Shown: piece by piece, positions 11,864 to 24,297 of the stretch
How the letters are laid out: each line of letters begins with the position of its first letter
Numbering within the stretch: position 1 is the first letter of the stretch
Source of the DNA: Mytilinidion resinicola
Lineage: Eukaryota > Ascomycota > Dothideomycetes > Mytilinidiales > Mytilinidiaceae
Direction of reading: 5' to 3'
Length of the DNA: 64,000 nucleotides
NCBI RefSeq assembly: GCF_010093595.1
Contig: NW_022985446.1
Span: forward strand, 62,001-126,000
The notes under the pieces: model-generated
Seen by the model: the letters and a program-made list of their open reading frames with translations, nothing else
Database searches by the model: none
What the model was told of the DNA's origin: nothing
Position numbers and translations under genes: made by a program

Positions 11864-12019
11864 TCCTTCATCTTGCGGTGCACCGTAACACATTTGAGGC
11901 ATTGCCAGGTTTGCATTAGGCCACCTTCTGCCCCATTTAGCGCTCACACTGCTATAGGAGTCGGTAGCGTTCTTTTTATTATCGTGATACCTCGTCTGTT
12001 TGACATTTGATCTGTCAAA

Positions 12020-14339
12020 ATGGTTCTGGGACTACAGTCACGTTCCAGCAACGGCGTTGGTCGGGGTGCATTGGGAATATCCGGGATGGCCGAAGGAGAA
12101 ATCCGTAAAAGCTGGAGTATCCCGAAGCCTGCGCAACACCAGGCAGGTAGTCGTGTATTTTCTTTAGAGTTCGGCATTAAAGCCGTGATCATGGGGGAAA
12201 TCGGAGCAGCAAAGCATGGGCAACCACGCGCGGTCAACGTATTTCGACCGCTGGTTTGCACTATCCTAATGCTAATAAGTCTTTCATTTCACGTCCTCGC
12301 ATTGCCATCGACATCCGATCAACATGGTCTACTACCACTTGGGATTCTTGGTGGCCGCGCAATCAACCAATCTTCATCACTCCTAGATGTTTTTCAGGTC
12401 TCGCCTCCAGTTCTTAGCCCCAAGGGCGCGCCTTGTGAGGCAACGCTCATGGTACACTCATTCGCTTTTAGCTATGGACAGCCTTTCGTTGGTGAGTGAA
12501 AGAACCACTCTCGCTGTCTTGTTTGGATCGTCATGCATTCATTTTGTCCTCGAAAATATTCCATGTGTTCCGTGCCCGATCATACTCTTGTGCGACAAAG
12601 TTGCAGAGACAATTGTCTTTGCTTTAGGTGCGATTACGGTGACCGTTGCTGACCTAAACGCATCAGGCGAGTACACTCCTCCTTCGTGCGACTTCAATCG
12701 AGTCATCTTCAATTTTACGGTTGTCTCTGCAGGTCGGCAATACGATCGTCTCGGACTGATGTACTTCAATGACACCGAGATATTCCGAACTTCGACAGCG
12801 GAGCCCACGGCCACAGGAATTGAGTGGACCTACATGAAGGATATGACCAACTACCTTGTATTGTTCAAGGAGCCGCAGAAAATCGTTTTCGACCTCGGAA
12901 ATCTCGTCAACGAAATTTACACGGCTTCCTTCAACACGACTTTGACAGCGACATTTTTCAACGACGACGTCGCTGGCGCACCTGCGGACCTGATCATTCC
13001 AATTTCTGCAAGGCAGTCAGCCAAAAATGCCCCGAGCGCCTTCAGTCTGCCCGATCAAAACGCTACAAACACCCTCACACTTCCCCGAAATGTTAAAAAG
13101 GCTGTCTTCTCCATTTCGGCCTGCGGACAGGCAGCTGAAGAGTTCTGGTGGGGCAACGTCCTTTCGTCGAATACCTTGACTTTCCCACAATCTGTGCTCT
13201 ATGGATACTCACCGTTCCGCGAAACCCAGCTCTATATCGACGGGATGCTAGCGGGCGTGGCCTGGCCGTTCCCAGTCATCTTTACAGGAGGCGTGGTGCC
13301 TGGATTCTGGCGCCCGGTTGTCGGCATCGATGCGTTTGATCTTCGCGAGGACGAAATAGACATTTCGGCGTTCCTGCCTGTCCTCTGCGACGGAGATGAG
13401 CATACTTTTGAGATAAGGGTTGCAGGGATCAGCGACGACGGGTACGGTCATGGAAGTCTGACAGACACAGTCGGAGCATCTTGGGTCGTCACCGGCAAGA
13501 TTTTCCTGTGGCTTGATGCTAGCGACTTTATTACCACAGGCTCTAATCTCGCCCGGTCCGACCCGGACCCAACCTTGCACATATCATCATCGGTTTCATC
13601 CCTTCCCAATGGTACCAACGTCACCCTGGAATACTCCGTCCAAGTTCAACGACACCTCTCTCTTAGCTCGACAATCCAAACGTCTGAGGGCTCTCGTGTT
13701 GCTTCGTGGCAACAGACTTTGACGTTTTCGAACCAGGGAAACTATAGCAACGGCGGAAATTTGCAAATTAACTCTCAGAATACGAAGGGCATAGATATTT
13801 CGTCAATAGGTTACTCTAGAGTGTATGACTATCCACTATGGGCAACCACACTCTACGCTTCCTTTCTGGACGGAAATTTCACCATCGGCGGGGAGATTGA
13901 TCGTAGCAAGAATGTTCAGGCACTCGGCCAACTGGCTTTCCCATCCGGTCTACAGACATTCGGTTCCAAGGAATCGATCCATCCCAACATGGCCCCCTTT
14001 GCCGGCACATCGACCACAAATCGCCAGAACGGCACGGCGACATACATTAGCGTGCCCTCGCAATCGACGTCGTACGGTTCGGGGAGCACAGAGCAGGACC
14101 TGAAGTTCGCTGGAGTAGAGGCATCGCTGTCAGATCTCCAGTATGGCTTACCGAATATCAAGGGGAGCACTGAGCTGTACCATCGACACGTCCTCGCGAT
14201 TAATAACTCCGTCGTTGAGGATGATGAATCCTTCTCTGGACAGACGTTCCCTGTCCACCATTCGTTGTCTACAGGGAACCAGGACTTCGCTCCCGTTGAT
14301 CTTAGGAGGATGCTTGGAAGAGGGCCATATGGCGCTTAA
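12020..14339 (+). CDS. Peptide-N4-(N-acetyl-beta-glucosaminyl)asparagine amidase A (PNGase A family)
   Basis: The exons are 12020-12491 and 12667-14339, giving 714 residues. The intron starts at GTGAGT, ends at CAG and is in phase. Exon 1 ends in MVHSFAFSYGQPFVG and exon 2 resumes with EYTPPSCDFNRVIFNFTV, which together form the conserved start of the PNGase A fold. Other family signatures are GRQYDRLGLMYFNDTEIFRT, EWTYMKDMTNYLVLF and KIVFDLGNL. A hydrophobic signal-anchor (VCTILMLISLSFHVLAL) lies near residues 80-96. Starting at the in-frame Met at 12191 would move it to about residue 23, which is more usual; the ATG at 12020 has the better context (CAAAATGG). Several Asn-X-Ser/Thr sites agree with a secretory-pathway enzyme that removes N-glycans from glycopeptides. 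Confidence 0.88.
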
Positions 14340-17281
14340 GAGTTCCACCTAGAGTGCTTTTCCTTCCTCGATAATACCTACTAGCATACGCGCTTCAAGA
14401 TGACTCCCAGGAGTCGTTGCACTTCTGTCTCTACCTACATTCTATTCCCCCTAATAATACTTTTTACCGCCGTTGCAATCAATCCGAGATTAGCGTGAAG
14501 TTGATTGATTACTACCTTGACCTATTTTCTTATGTGTTCAGTCGATTGATCTCACTCTACTGCCCTCATCATAAAATTGCCTTCAAATTGTCCAAGCATG
14601 TTGTAACCTCTTCTCTCACGTACTCCATCAGTACTCACCTCTACTTCCATCCTCCCTCACTCAAAACTCGTAATCATTCCCCTCTCGGCAGCAAGCGACA
14701 CGATCACGCCACCCCTCCACCACCAACCGCTCCAGCCGCCTCTTCCGCTCCCATCAAACCTCGACTCATGTTCCCCTCCGGCGTACTACTCAAATCCGGT
14801 ATCCCACTCCCCTTGCCCTCCTCCGCTCTCCCCACAGCCCCCAACTTATCTTGCTGCAAACGTCAGCGCAGACACGGCTGCAGACCACCGCGTACTTGCT
14901 TCCGTCGGGTCGACACCCTTCTCAGAATAGCAATACCAACTTCCCATGGGCATCAATACCTAACTTCCCGGGATCCCAACACTTGCATTCTCAGGATAGC
15001 CATGTCTGTGCGCCTGTCCATGTCTCACATCCCCCGCAGCCCGTCAGCCCTAGCCGCCCCAAACCCTGAGTCGGGCGCCGCCCGGGGCGTGTGCGAGCGT
15101 GAGTCAGGTACAGTACGGCGGTGCTTTCTTGCACTTTGCCGAGACTCCGGTCTGTTCCGGCTGCTGCGGATCCGCGAGTAGTGATGGCGTCGGGGAGGTG
15201 GGCGTGGGCGGAAAACTCGGACTATTCCTAATGCTCCGCCCGGAGAGGCGCCGATGTTGATATAGTTCTAGTCTTTCGGGTGGTCTGAATGGCCGTACGG
15301 ACGCTTTCTAGTAACCTCGTATACCAGGAATTATGCTGTTCATACGGTGGAGTCTGGGGCGCGCGATTGTTCTCCACCCGTCTACGAGGTTGGGCCCTGG
15401 AGTTGGCTTTAGATAGGCTCTGGAAATCGGCTTCAATTAGGTGCTGGAATCAGCTTCAGTTGGGCCTTGGAGTCGGCATCAATTGAGCATCGGGCTGCGA
15501 TGCCGTTTGTCGAAATTCAATTCTGTAGGCGTTTGTAAAGGCTTCTAGTGTGTAACTGGCGTGGGACGGCGCTGCGTGACGGCCCAATGAATGGCAAATC
15601 TTTTCTCGGTAGACTTATATGTTTACCCGATGGACGAAGTCAACCACGTTGGTCATGAGGTTTCTTTTTCCCACGTTCCAGCTTCCGCGAAGACCGATCC
15701 GTTGGGGAGACTGCAGGTGTACTGCAACGGCTCTCCAGCCGGCAGCTTCAAATCGGACACGATATAGGATTCGTGTGTGTAGTGGAGAAGAGAAGAAACT
15801 AGTCTTGGTGATGGACAGCATAGCCTCTTTTCTCACCAGACAAGGATTTGAACTTGCTATAGCAAGCCCTGCTCCACAGGACCCCCCTCTTCGAATAGCT
15901 TCGTTTCAGAGACGGCACCGGTGTGTATGCGTGCTCCGCTATATTACGCCTATAGAATATCCCAGTCCCCCAGCACCTGCGTTCCCACTTCCCAGACTCC
16001 CGCGCTGATCACGCCGGGCGCCCTCGTATTTTGAGTTTGGAAACGCATGCACGTAATGACGGATGCGGTGTGTACGCCATTAGAAAATGCTGGGCCTTGC
16101 TGGGGTATTGGTGAGCTGGGGGTTAGAGGATGGGGACATGAATCATGACCCAGAAAAGCAAAAAAGAGCAAAAAGAGCAAAATGTATGATGCATGCGGTC
16201 ATCTTATTGGCGCGTTATTCCCTAATTTGCTCTAGAAATCCGTGATCAGCAACGCACAGCGGGTTGGCTTGTGAATGACCCGCGGGCAGGTACGTGGGGA
16301 ACGAGAGATGGCGGGCCGGGGCGGGAACTGCACTGCAGTGGCCTAGGGAGGGGTCGTTTGGAGGTAGGGTAGGACTAGGGAGGAGATGTATTGCGACGAC
16401 GTTGCAATACTCTGCTGTTTCCTTCGAGGTCACGCACTAGATGCTAACGACGGGATATGGTGGCAAGTTGACTTTCGCATGCGTCCGCGCGTGCATGCTG
16501 ATGGGTATCAGTCAGAGTAAGGGAGTTGACGCGTGACTGGCTGGTAGGGCTTATGCGTATGTTTTCGACTCTGAGCTGAATCTGAAACCCAGGATCGATT
16601 CGGCAAGATGGCGCAGGAGAGTGGGATCCAGGGTGACCTTGCCGATAGTCGTTCAGCTCGAAGTGGGCAGTTCCATTTCCTTTGCGCCAACTCAAATTCT
16701 TCGTTTCTATGTTCTAGTACTCTATTAGAATAGATCAGCAGCACACTCATGCAAAAGAGCTCGCGTTGGGAGAGTCTAGGATGTCAACTGACGCGATCCA
16801 TCATGCTGTGCATCCAAACTTATCACACCGTCATTCCAATCCAGCTTCAGCGATCTCGTGAGCATGAACAGGGCGAGAGTCAAGCTGGCTCGCTTGGCCT
16901 TTTTGTGGGGTAGGGTTATTCCTTGCGGCGGCCATCCAAGGAAACAGGGGCAAGGGTGGAAAGGCTGGCCGGAATGGGGATAGGACCAGGGTTCGAGCGA
17001 GGGCTGATAGTGGGGGTGAGCTGTGAGAAGACAAGGAATAAGCTTGCTGAGGTGGAATGGGGATGTCCCTGACGGGAAAATGCTGTGAGATTGTGGCGCG
17101 TGAGGCGTTCAACTCGGTTGTAGTTGACTGGAGCGCCCTATCGTAGGTTGAATGACTGCGAGTTTCTTAATAGTTCTAACAAGGCGATTGAGTGGAGGTA
17201 GATGTGGTGCTGGCGTAGCTGAGGAATATTTTGTCAAACGGTTATAAGTGGCATCTTGAGAGACAATCTCGAGTCTCCAGC
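14340..17281. other. Intergenic region with a minisatellite
   Basis: No gene is supported. The longest open frame (14417-15181, plus strand) is a patchwork of T-rich then C-rich sequence with no domain. The region contains the degenerate minisatellite at 15389-15486. The C/T-rich 14580-14850 part looks like UTR or promoter-type sequence. Confidence 0.5.
15389..15486 (+). repeat. Degenerate minisatellite, four units of about 24 bp
   Basis: Four successive units of 21-27 bp each carry a core of CTGGA(A/G)T(C/T)GGC or CTTGGAGTCGGC followed by TTCAATTAG or a variant. Units differ by several substitutions and small indels. It is not inside a supported gene. Confidence 0.55.
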
Positions 17282-18256
17282 TTATATTTGAATATTTTCC
17301 AATCGAAGCCCTTCGAAGAGTACTTTTACCATGTTGTGCCGCAGCCAGTCCAGGTCTCTGTCCAGAACCTTATGCAGTAACTCCACGCCAACCCTATAAC
17401 ATTCATTGGCAGGTCCCCACTTCCCTCTCATGGCCCAAACAGTGATGTGAACCCCCAATCTTGCTGCGACAATAAGACCATCTTGAAGGCTCAAAGGTCT
17501 GCTTTTCACATATGCTGCAAGAAATGCATCAAAAAGACCTCGTTTACTGCCAAAATGTTCCGTCATCCACACTTCACCAGCAAACAGGCCTACATCGAAT
17601 GCGTCATTCCCTCGTCTCGTCCATTCCCAGTCAATTACTGTGAGCTGCGGTGTTGGTGTATCTTCATCGGCGACGACGATGTTTGAAGGTAAAAAGTCGC
17701 CGTGGCATTGGCAGGATTTGTCCTCCTCGCTATCAAATAGGAATGAAAGTATTTTTTCGCCTAAAGTTTCATGCCCGGATGTTTGAAGCGCTCCTAGCAA
17801 TTGTCGCACGAGATGCTGAGACGAAAGCTCCACTAGTTGATTGTTGATGTTGACGCGAATGGAGTGCAATTGAGCAAGCCATTGTCCAATTCGAGCTCCC
17901 AGAATCTGAAGGTCGAGATCGGAGAATGCTTCAACGAGATTGCGAGATCAGGCATCGGAAATTTGCATGACGTGATCTTGATTGTCGTAGAAAAGTAGTC
18001 TTGGTACTTTAATATCGCCCTGGAATGATAGGATCGATATGGCTTCTGCTTCAAAATTCTGTCGCTTGATCGGCAAACGGACCGCCGTGTTTATCTTCAA
18101 ATAAGGGGTGGCATGTTTGACAACGCTCCCTACGGTAGATACAATTCGCCAAGAGTAGTTCGAGCCGCCAGCTGTAAGTGGTTGAAGGGAGGTAAATGGA
18201 ATGAGTTTTGATCGGAGGTACTCCTCCATGTTTTGCGTTGTGGTAAGGTCCATCAT
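17282..18256 (-). pseudogene. APH-family phosphotransferase with a single in-frame TGA
   Basis: One reading frame runs 325 codons from the Met at 18256 to the stop at 17282, broken only by TGA at 17950-17948. Homologous sequence continues in the same frame on both sides: a nucleotide-binding lobe upstream (LTAGGSNYSWRI, then VVKHA and FEAEAISIL), the linker ending QISDA before the stop, and SRNLVEAFSDLD after it. The catalytic part is intact: CHGDFLPSNIVV (catalytic loop Asp and Asn) and VIDWEW (metal-binding Asp). This is the aminoglycoside phosphotransferase/choline kinase fold, closest in style to small-molecule kinases. I see no GT-AG pair that would remove the TGA cleanly. It could be a recent nonsense mutation, a sequencing error or readthrough. 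The substrate is unknown. Confidence 0.72.
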
Positions 18257-19046
18257 AACAATGATGATATTGATGTTCCGGAAGACAAACGTTGCTTAAG
18301 GTGATAGAAGGAAGAATGAGTCACCAACATTGATTCCCGCTTAGAAGACGCTGTAACCTGAGGTCCTTCTAGCGTGCCAAGTGGTTTGTATGCAAGGTTC
18401 GTCGATTATTGGCGTTGAAATATCGACACAACCACATCTGCTTGTCTGTAACTGTTAAGGGCCTTGATGCAGTTGTGTGGCCATTTAGGTTCATATGACA
18501 TCTCAATCAGACATGTAGCCCATAGTGATGTATTTGAGCTGCGTGTGAAAGATGGATGGAGGGATGGATTTGATATGCATGTGGACGGTGGATGGAGGTT
18601 GTCAGAAGAGGGATGTCTTCAGGGCACGGCCCCTTCACGTGGCTTTCTACCGCATCATGCTTCATCTTGGAACTTAATAAAACACCAGACGTCATACCTC
18701 CTCAACGACATCAAACATCGCAGGCTTGTACCATTCTGCATCCCCAGGAGCTTTATTGCAGTGAATTCGGGCAGATTATGGCCGTCTCCCGCAGAACCTC
18801 TCATGACTCGGCAGAAGGAAGCGCTACGCCCCTCTGATTCGCGCATCTTCAACCGCCAGCCGGGGAAACGAAAGGCGAAGACGGGTCTGTACTAGGCCGC
18901 TAATGACGAGCCACATACGAGCTATCACGTTTTTTGCGTTCGCGCTGACTCAACAGGCGTTTCTCCACACGCATTCTGCCCGTCTCCGCAATGGCGAACT
19001 ACGCTTTCTCGTGGACGTCTCTGAGAGTGCCTTTCGATGACCTACC
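18257..19046. other. Divergent intergenic region
   Basis: This lies between the APH-like gene (minus) and the DMT transporter (plus), so it should hold both promoters. No ORF with a recognisable product is present. Short ORFs at 18464-18895 are composition-driven. Confidence 0.5.
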
Positions 19047-20830
19047 ATGAGTCTACCACCACCGCCTAGGGCCCCCGTCGAAGACGACAAGAGCTTGCTC
19101 AGCGACATCGATGATGTAGAACTGGACTCAACCTTTGTTCCCGGGAAGCCCGCAGCGAAGTCGGAGCAGGGTCAGTTGAGCGTTCCCTTCGCCGGCGGTA
19201 TTCGAGCACCATCGCCGGATACGCTGTCGAACATCTCCATTGACGACTTCAACAACATTCGCATTGGCCGGAACCCTGATTACTTGCCCGTGCCTGGCGA
19301 AAGGCGGCATGCGTCGCGCTCACCTGCCCCTCCACCCCGCACTTTGAAGGAGAAGGCTGCGCTTTTCTGGACGAGAAATAAGGGCATGGCGCTGGTTATG
19401 ATATCACAAGTCTTTGGCACCTTGATGAATGTAACGACAAGATTGTTAGAGATAGAAGGGAACCATGGTACGTCCTGACAAGCTTTCTATGGCAGCTACT
19501 GTACGTGTACATGACGAGGGTAAGCTAATTACCGGTAAAACAGGCAAGGGAATGCATCCATTTCAGGTACGTTCGCATACATGTAGAACTGTTCATAGTT
19601 TCTCAATGATCTAATAAGAATACTAGATTCTGTTCGCACGTATGAGCATCACCGTAGTTCTTGCATCAGGTTACATGTGGTACACCAAAGCTGAGCATTT
19701 CCCGCTGGGCTTGAAAGAAGTCCGACCTCTATTAGTTGCTCGAGGTCTCGGAGGTTTTTTTGGAGTTTTCGGCATGTACTGTATGTCCTCGAACCCACTA
19801 ACAATATCACTTCATGATTTCCACCCCATCCTGATATCACTACCGAATTCTGCTCACCATTTTCGTTCCATCTCAGACTCCCTCCTCTACCTCCCCCTCG
19901 CCGACGCAACCGTAATCACCTTCCTCGCTCCCTCCCTTGCCTGCTGGGCCTGCTCATACCTCATAAACGAGCCCTTCACCCGCATGGAACAAATAGCCGC
20001 CTACGTCTCCCTCTTCGGCGTCGTCCTCATCGCCCGCCCAACCTCCCTCTTCTCCTCTTCGTCTAGTACCCCACCCGCCAGCGGCGACGGCGACATCGCC
20101 CCAATCGCCAACCTAAACTCCACTGTCGACCCTACTCGCGACCACTTCGCCAGCAACTACGACTTTGTGACGCCTGGTCAACGTGCCGGCGCCGTCGGTG
20201 TTGCCATGCTCGGCGTACTAGGCGCCACGTGTGCCTTCACCTCCCTACGCTGGATCGGTCGGCGCGCGCACCCGCTGCTCAGCGTCAACTACTTCGCCGC
20301 GTGGACCACGATAGTAAGCACTGTGATGATGTTCGCGCTGCCCAGCGTCGGTTTCCTGCTCCCGGCCGATTTCAAAGAGTGGTGCTACCTAATTTTCTTG
20401 GGAATCTGTGGGTTTCTCATGGTAAGTAGTGCCCCTGAGTCTCCGCCCCCCCTATCAAAGCACATTTTTTGCGAATGCTGATGATGATCACCACTAGCAA
20501 TTCATGCTTGCTGCAGGACTCCAGTATGAGAAATCGTCGCGCGCGACAAACATGGTCTACACGCAGATGCTCTTCGCGCTGGCCTTCGACAAGCTGGTTT
20601 GGGGCACGACGCCTAGCCCGGTCTCTCTTGCTGGCTCTTCTCTGATTTTGGGTTCCGCGATCTACGTTGCAATGATGAAAGACGGCACCGTGCACAATGA
20701 CGGCACGGGGAGAGGGATAGTGAGGGAAAGGGGCGGTGGTGGAGATGAGGAGGTGGGGCTTATGAGTCCGATGATTGCGGGGGAGGTTGTTGGGGAGGGG
20801 GATATGCAGCTAAGGCCGCTGAGGATATGA
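19047..20830 (+). CDS. DMT-superfamily (EamA/SLC35G-like) transporter
   Basis: There are five exons: 19047-19467, 19544-19566, 19627-19780, 19877-20421 and 20498-20830. Exon 2 is a 23-base microexon encoding GKGMHPFQ. All phases agree and give 491 residues. The N-terminal 105 residues are hydrophilic and cytosolic. About ten hydrophobic helices follow, in two EamA halves: GMALVMISQVFGTLMNV, then HPFQILFARMSIT, the LADATVITFLAPSLACW helix pair, and in the second half SVNYFAAWTTIVSTVMMFAL and ATNMVYTQMLFALAFDKLVW. This is the fungal SLC35G-like drug/metabolite transporter layout. A short hydrophilic insert (about residues 275-310) links the halves. The substrate cannot be read from the sequence. 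Confidence 0.9.
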
Positions 20831-21820
20831 GGGAGGTTTCTTTGGGAATGTAATTGAAGATGTATGGTTGTTGTGGGAGTGAATAAGATGGCGTGCTTTT
20901 GGGTTGAGCATTTCCGGGGCATTTAGATAGGTAGACTGAATAGGAATCCTTAGTATTTAAATGGCTCGGTGATTTTGGAGTGTTGGATCAGGAACGTTTT
21001 AGCAGACTTACAGGTGTGGAGCGTTGGACACGTGGAATCCTTTGGATGCGTCCAATATGAGTCTGGAACTTGAAGACTGACGTTGGATTCGGGCCTCGGA
21101 AGCAATGGGGTCCAAGCTTATCACACACGTATTCTAGCTAGAACTCTCTAAACATGCAGTGCTACTCGAGGTGGGCTCTGGACCTGAGGTAGAAGTGATG
21201 GATACGGCAGCAGAGGTAGGCGATGTGGGCTCGGCAGTAGACTCGGCGGTATAGACGAAGCAGAAGAGATCCGGTCAGAAACATTGCCAGATATATCATG
21301 AAACGCTCCCAGGGGCTCTAACAATGCGAGGGGCGGCTCGTCTTGACTAAGCCTTTCAATAAGCTACCTCGTGGTCGGAGATTGAGTGAGAGGATAGATG
21401 AAGTGAAGGTTCCTCTACTACAAGATGAGTTCTACGTTGAATCAACCAATATTGTCACGTTGAACAAAACCAATAATAATGAATCGTAAACCAAAAGATA
21501 ATGACCCCAATCCACGTCTAAGAGCGTCCGAGGGAGAGTGATACATATGTATCAATCCCACCCACGACGTCAGACCCAGGAAGCCGTGTGCCCCGCCCCC
21601 GCGTTCCTCCAAACATTGACCACCAGCCCGCCGGCAACAAAACTATGGTACGCAGCGCCGCGCGAATCGACCCTTGGGTGAAAATCAAGTTGTGAGATCG
21701 GCTGCTTCCTGATCTGCACGGCATCCTGTGTGAGTCGTGAGCGGGTTGGGGGATATAAAGCTCAGCTGGGCCATTCGTATTGACGGAGGTAGCAAAGAGC
21801 GTCAACAACAAAGAGCAAAT
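20831..21820. other. Intergenic region
   Basis: This lies between two genes on the plus strand. No convincing ORF, repeat or RNA gene is visible. The last 60 bp before 21821 is purine-rich leader. Confidence 0.5.
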
Positions 21821-22792
21821 ATGGAAGAACAGGTAGACCGGTTGGTCAAGCAGACTTGGGGTAAGTTTTCACATTTCTCGTCCAAAGCTTCTTATATATC
21901 AACCATAAAATTCCATAGTGCTGTTCCATAGATCCCTTCACGTCAACCCCCAATCAATCATTCATATCCCAACCTCCCTCTCCAAACACTCCCCCTTCTC
22001 CCCACCTCAACCCCCCAAACCCAATCACCACCTTCCTAACCCCCCCTCCCAGAAAAATTCCAAAAAACCCCCAAATCTGCCCGCCACCTCATCGCCATCT
22101 CGGGTATCCCGGGCTCCGGCAAAACCACCCTCGCCGCAGCCTGCGCCTCCGCCCTCAACACCCTCCACCACCGCGCCTCCCCCGGCACCTCAGCCGGCGG
22201 CGACGACGTCGCCGCCTTCATCCCCATGGACGGCTACCACCTGTCCCGCGCGCAGCTCTCCGCGATGCCGGACCCCGCAACCGCCCACGCGCGCCGCGGG
22301 GCCGCGTTCACGTTCGACGGGAACTCGTTCCTCGCGCTCGTCAAGAAGCTGCGCGAACCGTTGTGTCCCGAGAGCGTGACGCTGTATGCGCCGTCGTTCG
22401 ACCATGCGGTGAAGGATCCCGTGGAGGACGATATCCCGATCGGCCCGCACGTGAGGCTGATTATCTTCGAGGGGAACTATCTGAGTTTAGGCAAGGAGCC
22501 GTGGAAGGAGGCAGCGGGGCTGATGGACGAGCTGTGGTTTGTGGAGGTGGAGGAGGAGGTGGCGCGGCGGCGGCTGGTGGCGCGGCATGTGAAGGCGGGG
22601 ATTGCGAGGGATGAGGAGGAGGCGAGACGGAGGGTGGATGCGAATGATTTGGTTAATGGGCGGGAGATTGTGGGGGGGCGGGTGGAGGTTAGCGAGGTGG
22701 TGGTTAGTCGGGAGGATGAGGGGTGGAAGCCTGAGGCGCAGGGGGTGAGAGAGGGGCAAGGGCTGGAAGGGGAGAGTCAGGTGGTTGATTGA
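21821..22792 (+). CDS. YFH7/uridine-kinase-like P-loop kinase
   Basis: Exon 1 is 21821-21860 (MEEQVDRLVKQTW) and exon 2 is 22053-22792, separated by a 192-bp C-rich intron (GTAAGT to CCCAG). The product has 259 residues. A Walker A motif, GIPGSGKTT, lies near residue 31, followed by the substrate-handling motif PMDGYHLSR, then FDHAVKDP and FEGNYL, in the order found in the phosphoribulokinase/uridine kinase family and its fungal YFH7 branch. The lid region is Arg-rich (EEEVARRRLVARHVKAGIAR). The phosphorylated substrate is unknown for this branch. The gene is very GC-rich and the C-terminal 30 residues are gly/glu-rich and probably disordered. Confidence 0.87.
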
Positions 22793-23520
22793 GCATTAGG
22801 GGGTGAGGTTGAGGTTGTGGATGGAATTGGCGTCGGGTTTCGTGTATATCCCATACTGTGTCTGTCGTGAAGAAATAGCTAACGGGTGCTCATTTCATAG
22901 TGCAGTATGTATGCTGTGGAACTGGTAGATTTAAGATGCACAGGGCGATTGCAACCATGGTTTTGTTCTGTTCGAAGTACGTATATCTAGTATCACTTAG
23001 ATAGCTAGACGTGAAAGAATGGCAAGCAGCAGACGTGATCGCGAGTGTGGTGTTGACTGCAGACGGTTGACTGCAGACGGTTGAAGCCGGGCCGGGGACG
23101 GTTGAAGCCAGGATGAACGGGAGCTTGGGCCGGGCTTGGCAGGAGAAAGCTCACGCTTCGGATGACGTACCCCAGATCTGCGATCATGGACATTGGAAAA
23201 AGTGCCTGCACACCTGTGGTGTGGCGGCACAGTGGTGCGCCAATTCCTGCCCGCCATGATGGCATTTGGGCGTTTGGGGTCTGGCCCAAGCCGCATCCTG
23301 CTAGCCGCGGCCTGCCTTGGTGATGGTGATTCGGGGACATGGCGGAATCGCCTCCTCTAGCACTGCGAGCTTGGCAGCATAGCCGTTACGTCACTTCAGT
23401 CAGGTGCGATGCGAGGTACAAAAGCTTCCGTCCACCGCGCATTCCTTTCTTCCACCCACACACATCGGACCTCTATACCATCACCAAGAACCTCACATCC
23501 AGTTCAACCAATTCCTCACA
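22793..23520. other. Intergenic region with a short tandem repeat
   Basis: No gene is seen. Around 23055-23110 the 14-mer GACTGCAGACGGTT occurs twice in tandem, followed by two copies of GACGGTTGAAGCC-like sequence. The last 100 bp is C/T-rich leader for the gene at 23521. Confidence 0.5.
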
Positions 23521-24297
23521 ATGGCCACTCTTCACTGTAAGCGCACCCTTCCTCAGCATCATCCCTATATCCATGACGGCATGGCTGGAGTCTGGTGGGG
23601 AAATCTCGCAATTGCATGTGGAACTCCAACTCTTCAATGCCTTCAGCTTTATCACTTTGAAGACCACCGATCCTGGCCTCCATCTTAATACCAGCACCAG
23701 ACGACATTTGACAGCAACACCACGACATCAGACAAACATCACCAAGCAGCCGCTAACCGCCCCCTCGCAGACCTCCCCCCGGTTAAGCCCTCGGCCATTG
23801 CCCTTGGCACCGTCTTCAACCACGTCGCCTCCCTCGCTGTGCTGGGCCCCGTCTTCGGCGACGCCTACCGCAAGTCACAAGCCGCCAACAGCTCGGAAGA
23901 GTTCTTCAAGTCGAAGGAAACCGCCACCGCCGCTGCCTCGTGGGGTAGTTCGCTCGCCGGCTCCGCCATCCAGGCCTATGGCGTCGGTGCTCTCATCAAC
24001 GCCACCGGCACGCTGTCCTACAAGGGCGCCGCGTACTTGGGCAGCTTGATCTTCTTCGCCAGTGCGGCTCCTGCGGTACGTAACAAACAAACGAACAAAC
24101 TTGCATGATCACCCAAGCATGGTGTTTGAAATGAAAGTGGACAACACTGACATCATACACAGCTCGTCTCCCAAGTCGTCACCGAGAAGCGCCCGCTCGA
24201 CACCATCGCCGTCGGCGCCCTCGCCCGCGTCTTCGAGACCGTCGGCCTCAGCCTATTCCTCACTTACTGGGGCACCCGCACCAACCCCTTCGAGTAG
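23521..24297 (+). CDS. Small polytopic membrane protein, DUF1761-like
   Basis: The three exons are 23521-23536, 23771-24075 and 24163-24297, with in-phase GT-AG introns of 234 and 87 bp. They give 151 residues. The mature sequence has about four hydrophobic segments: the AIALGTVFNHVASLAVLG helix, a glycine/alanine-rich GSSLAGSAIQAYGVGALI, GAAYLGSLIFFASAAPA, and a last helix ending GLSLFLTYWGTR. Size and topology resemble DUF1761 family proteins, but I am not sure of the match. The first exon is only 16 bases. ATG at 23521 directly follows CACA, a good fungal context. Confidence 0.78.

Noticed and set aside
12387..12666. Alternative N-terminus for PNGase A from the long open frame starting at 12387
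   Set aside because: It reads through the intron and loses the conserved HSFAFSYGQPFVG segment and the signal-anchor found in exon 1.
14417..15181. 254-aa plus-strand ORF
   Set aside because: Composition shifts from T-rich to C-rich along it; no domain, no conserved island, no plausible splice partners.
15835..15880. tRNA-like T-arm on the minus strand (TTCAAATCC with possible stem)
   Set aside because: The stem does not pair properly, and no D-arm, anticodon arm or A/B box in the right place was found.
17948..17950. Selenocysteine codon for the in-frame TGA
   Set aside because: Higher ascomycetes are not known to use selenocysteine, the position is not catalytic, and I saw no insertion element.
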